Below are positions 33,892-44,141 of a stretch of 64,000 bases of DNA, in pieces. The DNA comes from Loripinus fragilis (Eukaryota > Mollusca > Bivalvia > Lucinida > Lucinidae). The notes under the pieces are model-generated. The model did no database searches. It was not told the DNA's origin and saw nothing but the letters and a program-made list of their open reading frames with translations. The stretch covers positions 72,117,644 through 72,181,643 of the forward strand of contig OZ026515.1 in assembly GCA_964019695.1 (NCBI GenBank). The letters run 5' to 3'. How positions within the stretch are numbered: position 1 is the first letter of the stretch; each line of letters starts with the position of its first letter. Position numbers and translations under genes: made by a program.

Positions 33892-34065
33892 GGTGGCAAT
33901 CGAAAACGCCAATACTATCGAGTAAGGTAGATCAAAAATCGTTAGAAACAGAGTTTTCGCTTGCCATTTGTCGCCACACTGGCGACAAATGGAAATCGAA
34001 AACAATGTTTCTATTGATATTTGATCCGCCTTCATCGATTGTTGATAGCATTTTCGATTGCCGTC
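33892..34065. mobile_element. TA-flanked fold-back MITE beside REEP exon 2
   Basis: 174 bp, ends GGTGGCAATCGAAAA and ...TTTTCGATTGCCGTC, TA on both sides; the interior folds on itself around TTTGTCGCCACACTGGCGAC. It begins 24 bp from the exon 2 donor. Confidence 0.75.
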
Positions 34066-34091
34066 TACCCGGTGTGGTTGGTATTACTTAC

Positions 34092-34164
34092 ATATTCCTT
34101 GATATTCTTGGACTTCACAGCTTTATACGAGGCGTAGGCTGGATACAAGAGACCAAACACCAGT
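34092..34164 (-). CDS. REEP: REEP exon 2: first membrane segment
   Basis: The exon follows a strong acceptor (a long pyrimidine run ending TTTTGCAG) and ends at a GTAAGT donor. It codes 24 residues after one split-codon base: [20 protein letters not shown], then IKEY. This is the hallmark N-terminal motif of REEP proteins (LYPAY..YKAVKSK). It ends in phase 0 and the next exon supplies the following Val. In vertebrates the preceding exon adds about nine residues starting Met-Val-Ser; I could not find it. The reading frame also stays open upstream through the acceptor (see 34165-34376), so an alternative start inside the intron cannot be excluded. A 174-bp fold-back MITE begins 24 bp past the donor. 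Confidence 0.93.
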
Positions 34165-34376
34165 CTGCAAAAGAGATAGAGAACCGGAGTGATCAGCAGA
34201 AGCAGCCAGAGAAAGGTCTGCGTGAGATAATAATGGAATTGCTGCCCAGCGTATATTATTCCACCGTCGCCATGGCTACGCAGGTACAGAGTAAGAGCTG
34301 TCACTGAAATCAACAGCCGCTTTCTGAATGGAATTCTTCTGAATAAGCGATATCCTCTATGCAAGAATGACATCAT
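34165..34376 (-). other. Open frame running into REEP exon 2, possible alternative N-terminus
   Basis: The REEP frame stays open for about 70 codons upstream of the exon 2 acceptor, back to an ATG at 34376-34374; a TAG lies in frame a few codons further upstream. The segment is basic at first ([15 protein letters not shown]) and ends in a hydrophobic run ([17 protein letters not shown]) that would add a membrane segment. That hydrophobic run coincides with the polypyrimidine tract of the acceptor, which by itself encodes Leu, Phe and Ile, so chance is the simplest explanation. A retained-intron or alternative-promoter isoform is the other option. Confidence 0.25.
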
Positions 34377-34948
34377 TTCCAAAGTCTACATCCTGGTATG
34401 ATACAAACAGCAACTCCAACTGAATCTATCCATTTTAAACTGTCACTGTGAACCCACACATCTTCAGAGTTTTGAAAGTATGCTGTCCACCTATTACAAA
34501 TTCACTTTTAATATTTATTGACAAAAATGTTTGTACCATCTTTGAGTCGTTTATATGTCATATAAAAGACGCAAAGACTCATATTCTCCTTCTATTTCAC
34601 TATTATCTATTAAGAAAAGAGCTGACAAATAATTCACTTAATACTGAAATCTCTGCTATGGCAAACAGTGAAGACCATGATGAGATGCCACATTCTGAAT
34701 GGTCTCATCTGTGTCCTATAACTCCTGTTTATCACTGTCCCATGGATGCGTAGACACCACCACATTTCATTTCTTGATGTTTCAGCCAGAGTGCACGACA
34801 AAGCAAACAAATGGCCTCTGCACCAAACCAAAGACTCAGAGGAATAAGTCAGATGCTGTACTAAGTGGGTAGTTAGTAGATACATATGCAGGTCTCTAGA
34901 TGAGAGTGCGAAATAAAAAAAATAATATTCTTATTTCTTAACCAAAAC

Positions 34949-35012
34949 ATATGTTGTGGGTACTCAAAAGAACCGTCTCATTGAGACCATTCTTTTGAGC
35001 ACCCGCAACTCA
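34949..35012. repeat. CATATG hairpin repeat
   Basis: Left arm intact; right arm ends CAACTCATG. The centre CGTCTCATTGAGACCA has one unpaired position. Confidence 0.72.
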
Positions 35013-35019
35013 TGTTAAA

Positions 35020-35840
35020 AGTAATGGGAAAGAAAATATTCATAATTTTACCCTAAAAAAATGTGTTTTTCTAAACATATGCATATGGTATTAATTCTTC
35101 ATGACTGATCAGACTGGGCACATTGACTGTCACATCATTTTGTTTGTTTTGTCATTTGTAATCCCCTAGACTGGCCACAGTCTGAAGCATTGTTATGTTT
35201 TGAAACTGAAAAAAATCAATATACCGTATTTTTTTTTTCTTTTACCAACAAATTCAAGCTTCTTAATTCTACAGTCTGAAATTTCTTCTTTTATCAACAT
35301 ATTCTAGCTTATTCTAGTCTAACTAGAAGAATAGACTTGCACTAGGACACATAGATAGAAAAACATTTTATTAAAGGACTCCATGGAGCCAGTCAACTGA
35401 TCCCACAGCAATCTGAATGACAAAAGCTCTCAGAGTGTGAGTTTGGCCATTCTGAGTGCAGGGGGCTAGTGTTTTTTCCTATATTTCCTTGAATTGCTCC
35501 CATAATTCCACACTATTTCAAAACATTGTAAGTGAACTAAGCACTGAGTGGTAGAATCATAAGCAACTAACAAATAACCAGCCATAAACTCTCAAATTAC
35601 AATCACTTAATAATCTTGATGACTCTAACAAAGTAACCACTGTTTTATTTTACTTCCACTAAAGATAGAAAACTGATGCATTTCTACATCGGCCTGCTAA
35701 AGTGTACAAGGCTTGAGTCAATGTCTGATCTGGGTCTTAGCTAGAGTTTAAAAATGATGGAATATGCCACTAGGTGAAACAGTTCTGGAAGATATTACAC
35801 AGGTAAATGGGGTTCCAGATAAGGTAATTATTGTTCAGGC
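35020..35840. other. Between REEP exon 2 and the 3.7-kb element, no gene seen
   Basis: AT-rich; I searched for a REEP first exon (Met-Val-Ser-type start ending in phase 2 before a GT) here and up to 46.9 kb and did not find one. Confidence 0.5.
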
Positions 35841-35843
35841 ATA

Positions 35844-36015
35844 CTGTAAATGTTCTAAAATTTCTAACACTTTTCTCTTTCTGTTCTCCAATTAAATGTT
35901 GGTTAACAGTGCTGGAATTCACAAAATGCTTGTCAGAATAGCAAATAGAGAAGACCCTTATCAAACTGCTTCTTCAGAAGCAGTTTGATCTGGGACTGCT
36001 CCGTTTGTCTAGGCT
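35844..36015. mobile_element. Right-truncated relative of the CGGTAAATGTTCTAAAA element
   Basis: Left TA, CTGTAAATGTTCTAAAATTT, shared interior with 18958-19119 and a nested GAAGCAGTTTGAT hairpin. The right inverted end is not visible. Confidence 0.55.
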
Positions 36016-36239
36016 TATTTGGCATGCAACTTAGGATATAATATTAAGGGGATATATCTTTCAAAAGCTCTTACTTGCATGAATTTTTTCCTGTATAAAC
36101 AAAAACTGCTTTTTTATCAAGGAAACGGATACCTTTGGCCATATTGTTGTATGAACAATTAATACATCTCACATAGATCACTTTACGCCACAACATACAG
36201 CTTTTGAGCAATTGGCAGCATGCTTATCAGTCTTTTAAG

Positions 36240-36929
36240 AGTTAAATGTACATGAATGGCACATGCAACAGCACAATTTTTTGGGTCCCCGCTCCCCTAG
36301 GGCCTTGGGGAGAGTATCATTAAATCTCCATTTCTAAGTTTTTAAACCAAACTTTGTGTGTCTTCTCACAAATGAAAGATATAAAATATATCAGACAGGA
36401 TTTTCATTCGACCACTTGGGTCATGCCCAATGGTTGGGACTTGGGGGTTCTGTGGGGGTTGGGGGGTCAAATTTTTTTTCTTGAAATTCAACCAGAGTTG
36501 GTGTGTGAGTTACTTACATGAATGGCACATGCAACAGCACAATTTTTTGGGTCCCCCACCCTCTGGGGCCTTCAAGGGGAGGGGCCAAAGGTCAAATATC
36601 ATTAAATTTCAATTATTTTTAAACCAACTTTGTGTGTCTTCTCACAAATGAAAGATATAAACATATTAGACGGGATTTTCATAGGGTTCCCTGGGTCATG
36701 CCCAAGGGTTTGGGACTTGGGGTGCTGGGGGTCAAAATTTTTATTTTCTGACAATGGTCATGTGACATATCAAATTAAAGGGGGTGAACAGTAGCCCAGG
36801 ATACACTGAAAAATTTTACCCTACAATCAAACTGGTGACCTTGGAATGGGGTCAAAGGGTCAATCACCATTAGATTTCTTCGAGAGTGTGGGGATTTGCG
36901 ATGGCGCGCCATCGTATGTGTTCTAGTTA
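36240..36929 (+). repeat. Dispersed repeat ending CGATGGCGCGCCATCG, copy 1
   Basis: Internal duplication of ATGAATGGCACATGCAACAG, ... GGTCAAAGGGTCAATCACCA, then GGGGATTTGCGATGGCGCGC CATCGTATGTGTTCTAG at the right end. Inverted copy at 42786-43560. Confidence 0.75.
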
Positions 36930-37246
36930 ACAATGAAAATATACTTCTGCCGGTAAAAAACTAGGTCGTGAAAACCCATGACAATTACAACAAAGTGTTA
37001 CTCATGAAATAAATAAATGACAAAGCCGTATAATTGTCATGCCTTACCAGTTTTGGGGTTGATTGGCACTAACTTGCTCACACAGCATGACGAATCGACT
37101 TGTTTGTTCATGGTAATTGATAACAATACATCAAACTATCTATGCATCCTGATTGTTACTGCTCTGATAGTGCTATCATTGATGTGATAGTGTTTTCAAC
37201 TATCGAAAACTATCGCCAATAGTTCATCCAACTATCGATAGTTTTG

Positions 37247-37649
37247 CAGGGACCAAGCTGGCCCAGAATTTTAGGGAGAAGTGACTTCTCCCTGCAGGAA
37301 AATTAGGGAGAAGTGACTGCCAGATAGGGAGAAGTTATAGCGCAAAATTACGGTATTTTCTGTCAGTTTAGAAGCAAATTAGCCATTACACATACTATTG
37401 CCATTTAATGGAAGGAGAAACATGATGCAGTGGTAGTAGATTGTCTGATAATGTCACCACAGCTTGCATTTGTGTGGTGACAGAATGAAGATGAGTCTCC
37501 CTTAAAAAAAAAAAAAAAAAAAAAAAAATTTTTTTTTTTTTTTTTTTTTTTTTAGGGAGACTCCCACTTCTCCCTGGGTCCCGTTCAGGGCGAAATTTCG
37601 GCCCCCAGGGCGACCATTTTGCCCTAGTCGCCCCCTAGCTTGGTCCCTG
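37247..37649. mobile_element. CAGGGACCAAGCT-ended MITE, copy 1
   Basis: 403 bp, ends CAGGGACCAAGCTGGCCCAG and ...CTAGCTTGGTCCCTG, flanked by the 5-bp duplication TTTTG. Internal AGGGAGAAGTGACTTCTCCCT palindromes and a central poly-A/poly-T run (37505-37553). It is in the opposite orientation to 52337-52722. Confidence 0.88.
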
Positions 37650-38877
37650 TTTTGATAGATTGATAGCCAGGCAGATATCCTATATTTTAAAGTATTTCTA
37701 ATGGTATATACTATTTTGATTGATTCATATTCAGACACAGTGAAGACATATGATAGTTATCCCTCTGTCTTGTTCAAACACCTTCTACGAGGGGTGATCA
37801 GAAAGATCGTGGAAAAGTGCTATTTAATCACATTGCATTTATAGATTGCAATGAAAATTCATAGATATAAACTACCATTCATAGCAAATTGACTGAAATT
37901 GAAATTTAGAAAATGTGACGTCAGACATATGAGCATGAGGCACCGATGTAACGTCACATCGCTGGAACCAGCCCATCTTACCCCTGGTTGCTTCTCGGGG
38001 TTAAAACTCATAGATGTGTTTGAATTGATTGTTTTTTTTTAAGGTATAGTGATGTTCCGTAATTCTTTGAACATAATATGAGGAATTAATGTTATTCCGC
38101 TGTGCTATGTATTCAAATTAGTAGGTTTCAGTCCGAAGGGTAGGCCTAAAATGCGCCATTTTTTCAATTTTTTGTAAAATTTAAATAAAATATTTATTTT
38201 CTTGTCAGTGTTCAACTGTTCATCACAATAATTATGAAATAACTATCAATTAAGACTAAACTATCAATATTGTAACTACTGTCCTGAAAAGGGGTGTTTT
38301 TCTAAGCGTGTAATACGGTAAATGTTCTAAAATTTCGAACACTAAAAAATAATTATTTTTTCCGCTGTTCGTAATTTTAGAAATTACATTTCAGAAAAAG
38401 TGCTTGTGTTCGTAATTTTAGAATGTGGTCTTTAACTTGAGCAAAAACGGTATATATGCATGTAAAAATGTGGTAGAAACGACGGTTACGTGTTGAAAAC
38501 ACGGCGATATGATTCTGCGCTATCTTCACATTTTTCTTTTCAACTGCGGACTGAGTCAGTAAAATGTCCAGCACGTGCGGTAATTGCCAAGTCGAGAGCC
38601 AGGCACGTGCATGTTATGTCACTCAATTTACTTACAAGTCGTAAAAGTCCACTTATTTAACCTCGGACTACCGATGAATCGCTACAGTTTCGTTCTTCAT
38701 TCAGAAAACAAAAACGCTTTCGCTTGCTCTCCATCTGCGCAAATGCCGTTTATAATGTAATACAGTCACTCAAGGACATCTCGTCGATCAGAATCTTTTG
38801 CAAAGATATACACGAAGCCTTGAAATATGTAGACGAGTTCTCAGAGTTAAAAAATGACGAAATTCAAAAAGAACACA

Positions 38878-38880
<3 letters not shown>

Positions 38881-38911
<31 letters not shown>
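38881..38911. repeat. CT microsatellite
   Basis: About 15 CT units, with shorter CT runs at 38958-38980 and 39591-39604. Confidence 0.9.
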
Positions 38912-38914
<3 letters not shown>

Positions 38915-38990
38915 GTCGATCTGTCTATGCACTTTGATAATTGATGTGCATGTACCAGTCTCTCTCTCTTTCTCTCTCTATTTACATTTG

Positions 38991-39480
38991 CAAAAACGTT
39001 TTGGATCCAGATCAGACCCGAATGGAATTCAAGAAAGAATGTTTCATCAATTTAAAAATTTGTGCATGCGATAGAAAGTATTCAAAGTGTCGTACAAAAG
39101 CCGATGCGCACTATAAAATGGATTTTCAGTATATCTCAATAAGTGTATACATTGTCCGGTCCCATGCGCGGATCCAGAGGGGGACAGGGGGTCCGGACCC
39201 CTTAGCAATACTAGATCGAATCCCCTGAAATTCTCAGAACAACCAAGCCAGCATTCAACGTTGTGCCATCATCGGCACGCCAGCGAAACGCCATTAAAAG
39301 GCGTTTCGCTGGCGGGCCGATGATGGCCTGCTTTTAGTGATATTTGGATCCTCTCTCCCTTAAAAAAGAAAAAAAATTTGTCAGAGTTCGGATCCAGATC
39401 AGATCCGAATGGAATTCAGGAAAGAATGTTTCGTCAATTTAAACATTTGGGAATACGATAGAAAGCATACAAAGCATCAA
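38991..39480. repeat. Internal duplication in the 3.7-kb element
   Basis: TTGGATCCAGATCAGACCCG AATGGAATTCAAGAAAGAAT at 38999 recurs as TTCGGATCCAGATCAGATCC GAATGGAATTCAGGAAAGAA at 39387, with about 90 bases of similarity each (through ...GATAGAAAG.AT.CAAAG). Short open frames over both copies share the start MEF(K/R)KECF(I/V)NL. Confidence 0.7.
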
Positions 39481-42325
39481 TACCGTCGAATATCCGACTT
39501 TTTCGTGCAAAGCCGATACGCACGAGAAGCTTTTCAGCACCCATTCATGATATTGTTCGAGATTACAAGAGATTCGTATGCAAGTGCTAGTCTCTCTCTC
39601 TCTCCCACCTGCTTTTAAAGTTTGAAAATAGTTTGGATCCAGAAGATCTCCGAGGTCTTGCCAAACCAAATCAGGGGCAAGAATCTCGGACCCAATAAAC
39701 ATACTGGGTCCGAGCAAGAACTAATGTCCGACTTTGCGTCCGATGCCTCGAAAGAATATAATTGAGCCGTGACATGAGATTTCCAACAATCAGCAAAGCC
39801 CCAGATCAGCCTGCGCATATGCACAGTCTGATAAGAGCCTTTGCTAGTCGCTTGAATATTCTATGAGTGTTAAGCTACTGACTGAACATCGTTTGGAGTT
39901 TGTGAGCTTAAAAGGAGGCTACACAGGCTCGTCTGAGTCTACACTCGTCAGAATGCCACACTGTGTCGCGGCTCAATTTATGATATATTGGCTTCGAGCC
40001 GATGCGTACGATACGCTGGGTACTTTCATATCTCAAAGAAAATGAAAAATACAGACAAGTACCACAAATCTAGTTTTTCATGCAAGCAGTGCGCCGTTCA
40101 TGCTCGAGTTCATTGTAATTGTTGTTGTTTTTCATGCAAACCCATGAAAAGGAGACACAGCTAGGCAATTATGTTTGGTGTGCTAAGTCCGTTTTCGTGC
40201 GCCAATTCCCACCGCGTGCTACCCCGAGTCTTAAAACAACAACAACACGTGGTCTGATAGTCGGCTTCTTTGATCTCAAACCATGTCCGTGAACCATTAC
40301 ACTGTCCCTTGTCTGCGGCTGATACTATTAGCAGTACCGGGCCCAGCCCCCCCCCCCAGAGGCTGTGACAAACTAATTTAGCAGACAGTTGGGCCCAGAT
40401 CTGGCCCGACAAAATGTTTAATGTTTTGTTCTAGAAACAAAGGTGCTGATAAGGCTGTGCGGTGCGCAGACTGATCTTCGCATGCAACAAAGTCGGGGTA
40501 CATATATATACAGACGTGTGGTAAACAAAGCGAATTCCGAGATGTCCCCATCATCTCAAGGGCTTTACTGATTTTAAATTCACAGCCAAGGCATGCATTT
40601 CTTCTATGTGTTTTTGGGCAGTTAAGGCGCTGGCGATTTTCAGTGGGTGCGCAGGCTCATCTAAGCCTTCGCTGCTCGCATAGCTGGCTTATTTCATGAA
40701 ATTAGATATGTAATCATTAAATTCATCAAGATGCAGAATCATGCTACAATCAATTTATTTCTTGGTACATGTAAATGCGTCTGTGCGTACATTATACCGG
40801 TAATGCACTCGTAGAACCTTCCATGTGCAGTTTCATGAGGACAAACAGACGCAGCGATCGGCTCAACAGTTTGTTATATCGTTTCATTTTGAGGAATTTG
40901 ATTAAAACCGCTGACAAGTAGTTTAAAGATAATGTACGTAGATGTCTTGAATTCTTATTTGGCTAAAGTCTTCATCCACTTTAAACTTTGTTAGTGAGCG
41001 AGACCCTGACAAGATTGTGCAAATACACATGCTCTCCTGAGCCTTCGCTGATCACATCTGTAAATTGCAAGCTCATTTGGGGCTCCGCGCAAATTGATTT
41101 CATGCTCGGGTCCAAGCTGTGTTCAAGAAAAGAGCACACGCATAGAATTAGAATGACAGAAGTGCCCTGCTTGGACATATTGCTGAACTGGGAAATCCTT
41201 TAAAATGCTTAAAAGGGAGGGGAGGGCGTGTCCGTCGGATAACCAGAGAATCACACATATTTAAGCCTTAACTTAACGGTAATGTACTGTGAATAAAAAT
41301 GAGATGATGACCACGTGCGAGTTTTTGCAGGCATGTCGGTAAATATTAAATATACTGTACGATGGCTTTATTTTCCGCATTGGATGTCTCGGTGAGAAAA
41401 AAACATGCGACTTGCACGATTTTCTCTGCATTTTGCACGAAACCGAATGACCCCTTGTGTTCCAAACGCCCACGGCAATCACTATACATCAACTTATTTC
41501 ATTCTCCTAAGTGATCGTCTCATTTTCCACAACTCTCTCTCTTTAGAAAAAAACGAGTACGTGTCACAGCACACTATGCGTGTGTCAACGTGCATATTTC
41601 ACGTACAATTAGCTGAATCGCGACCTCTGGTCATAAATAATGATCTCAGCCATATACTCAATAGTGCTAGTCAAAGCAGTTTCAGAATCGTTGCAGGAAC
41701 TTGTCCGTACATCAAGTTCGTCAATGCTAGTGACCTTGAATAATGTATAACGTCGCGCGCTGGCATGCGAAATAGAACGTCACGTGCCAGATTACCTATC
41801 TAAGTAGAATGGAACCTTCCACAAGTCGATACCGCTCACGTGCTGTACGGTAGAAGTATACCGAACACAGATGGGACAAACAGATAAACGGACATCGATT
41901 CTGCCGAAAATAACGTGTTCGTAATTTTAGAAATTCACTTTTCCGAAAAAGGGCAGTGTTCGATTTTTTAGGATGTTTTAAAAATTATTTTCGGTGATAA
42001 TTTTAGGTGTTCGTAATTTTAGAGTGTTCGAAATTTTAGAACATTTACCGTAGTGTATTTTAAAGAATTGACATGCCAAAACAGGCAATGGGTTCATAGA
42101 AGTTGAATGCTTTGCTCTTTGACAATACTGTTATTTGCTTCGATTTAGAACACCGTTAGATAAAAATCTTTGAAAGTTTGCATAGAAGAGGAGTAAATAT
42201 GACATTAAATATGCATGGAACGCAATATAGACTATCGCAGCATAACAGAATTTCACAAAACGTTGACGTTTAATTGGTTGTGTAGTAAAACGTCAAAATG
42301 CAACATAAAATGCGCCGGTTTGCAC

Positions 42326-42347
42326 TATATAGCGTTGCCTTGACAAC
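42326..42347 (+). promoter_or_regulatory. TATA-like box and RFX X-box-like motif
   Basis: TATATAG at 42326-42332 is followed directly by GTTGCCTTGACAAC (42334-42347). The second matches the imperfect-palindrome X-box bound by RFX factors (GTTGCC..GGCAAC) with one deviation. X-boxes in metazoa mark genes of ciliated cells. Position relative to the 42460 ORF is right for a promoter. Short motifs like this also occur by chance. Confidence 0.3.
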
Positions 42348-42459
42348 AGCTGTAACGCACGTAGACGACTAACACCAAGCATGTTGTAACCGATCAACTG
42401 CATGTGTGTTGCAGTATTATGTGCTGTAATTCCAGCTCTATTGATCAACTGATGTAGAA

Positions 42460-42654
42460 ATGGCAACTATTTTCCGCCAACTTTCTGATAACCCTCGTAC
42501 ATGTAGATATGAGACTCTGTCAGAAGCTGGCATAGTGTTTCTAACCAAGAAATTTGAAAAGAGGAATACATGGCAGGTTTTAGACAGCTATTTTTTGCCC
42601 AATGCTAGGGATTATAGACAGATGATAAATGCTACACCAGGGATTATTAGTTAA
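42460..42654 (+). CDS. Small ORF, 64 codons, unknown
   Basis: ATG to TAA, complete. It starts MATIFRQLSDNPRTCRYETL and ends YRQMINATPGIIS, with FLTKKFEKRNTWQVLDSYFL between. It has no signal peptide or membrane segment and a balanced, soluble composition. It lies in about 730 bp without recognisable repeats, between a 3.7-kb transposon and a dispersed repeat, and a TATA-like box and an X-box-like motif lie 112-134 bp upstream. I do not recognise the product. It could be a genuine short protein, a first exon of something larger (no clear donor seen), or chance. Confidence 0.35.
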   Translation: MATIFRQLSDNPRTCRYETLSEAGIVFLTKKFEKRNTWQVLDSYFLPNARDYRQMINATPGIIS

Positions 42655-42785
42655 CAATTTTAACCCCTCCACAAGGGAATTAGACAGGCAATTTCCCAAA
42701 TTGTGTTATTCTCGTGAAGTCAAGCTGTGCCCCCTCTGATTGAAATTAATGATAGGGTGCACTGTGCATTATAGTATGGTTTAAA

Positions 42786-43560
42786 ATTAAAAACTAGAAC
42801 ACATTCGATGGCGCGCCATCGCAAATCCCCACATCCCCACACTCTCGAAGAAATATAATGGTAATTGACCCTTTGACCCTATCCCAAGGTCACCAGTTTG
42901 ATTGTAGGTTAAATTTTTTCAGTGTATCCTGGTCTACTGCTCATCCCCTTTAATATGATACGCCACATGACCATGTTCAGAAAATGACATTTTTGACCCC
43001 TTCCCAAGTCCCCAGGGGCTGGGGACCCAAAAAATTGTGCCTGTGCATTTGCAATTCATGTAAGTAACTCACACACCTAATCTGGTTGAATTTCGGAATT
43101 TTTTTTTTGATCCCCAAAGCCCCCACGGTACCCCCAAGTCCCACCCCTGGACATGACCCAGGTGGTCGAATGAAAATCCCGTCTGATATGTTATATATCT
43201 CTCATTTGCGAGATGATACACAAAGTTTGGTTTTAAAAATCTTTGAAATTGACTTTGTAATTCAGATTTAATGATATTTGACCTTTTGGCCCCTCCCCCA
43301 GGTCCCCAATGCTACATACCAAGTCCCAAGGTCATCAGCATTCTGGTTCTGGAGAAGAAGATTTTTAAAGGGTTTTTACCATATATGGGCATGGCGGCCA
43401 TCTTGGTCATGTGACCAGGACCTTATGAACAAACTTTTCTTCCCCCATCCTAAGGAGTCTCCATATGAACGTACGGACGGCGGACGCCGCACACCGGAGT
43501 CACTGGTATACTATTAGCTTACCTCGGAGCCTTCGGCTCAGGTGAGCTAAAAAAAGTGCC
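42786..43560 (-). repeat. Dispersed repeat ending CGATGGCGCGCCATCG, copy 2
   Basis: Same end (42790-42840) facing left, so the two copies point at each other across 5.9 kb. Its far side holds ACGTACGGACGGCGGACGCC and CCGAAGGCTCAGGTGAGCTA-type words that are common in bivalve repeats. Confidence 0.75.
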
Positions 43561-44141
43561 GTTGCACACCCCATTCATGGTAGCAACTCACACACCAAAT
43601 TTGGTTGGATTTCGTCCAATGGTTTAGGACGTACGGACGGAGGCGATTGCAATATCCCCGACACTTTTTTAAAAAAGCATGGGGATAATGATCAATATGT
43701 ATAACCATTAGCCAACAAACATACAACATTCAGACAGATCATTAAATCAAGCACATTATACAGATTTTGTTCTGATAACTAATTTTTTCTACTTTTAGTC
43801 ATGTTTAAAGATCATTGTTCAGAAAACCTGATAGTATCGTGATATTATCATGATAGTATATCACGATAGTGATAGCATCGTGATAGTGGTTTCCTCGATA
43901 GTGATACTATCATGATAGTCAAAATTGGCATTGATTGTCAGCCCTAGTAATTGATCAGCTGATAAATATAGTCATGGATAAGTGAGCAGAGAAAAAACGT
44001 CTTGAAACCAACCCAAATGGAAAAAAATAATAATAGAAAATCGGGATTTCGTTATGTGCATAATTTTGCAATAGCCATTGTAGAGTGTATTTTGAAGCAG
44101 AAATGCGTAGAAAATACGCAAAAAACGTAGCAGAAACAGGT

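Larger units (their letters stand above)
1787..34164 (-). other. REEP: REEP1-4-type gene, span of the nine exons found
   Basis: Nine minus-strand exons join with consistent phases: 34092-34164, 31865-31941, 30549-30669, 29410-29523, 22944-23058, 20197-20244, 14012-14167, 5454-5552 and 1787-1929. The product matches the REEP1-4 branch of the TB2/DP1/HVA22 family, ER membrane proteins with hairpin-type membrane segments that shape tubular ER and, in vertebrates, contact microtubules. The first coding exon (in vertebrates a short one starting Met-Val-Ser) was not found upstream of 34164, and no stop codon is reached before the left edge, so both ends are missing. Introns hold almost all the repeats listed for 1-34 kb. 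The C-terminal exons after 22944 have no sequence match that I recognise and are supported by splice sites and phase only. Confidence 0.88.
38316..42050. mobile_element. 3.7-kb TA-flanked inverted-repeat element
   Basis: The left end starts CGGTAAATGTTCTAAAATTT then CGAACACT; the right end is its exact inverse for about 28 bases. TA flanks both sides. Inside each end the word TTCGTAATTTTAGAAATT recurs in direct orientation. Short relatives are at 6404-6617, 18958-19119 and 35844-36015. The interior has no recognisable transposase; it includes an internal duplication (38991-39090 and 39385-39480) and a CT microsatellite. It could be a composite of two short elements that moved host DNA or a decayed autonomous copy. 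Confidence 0.72.
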
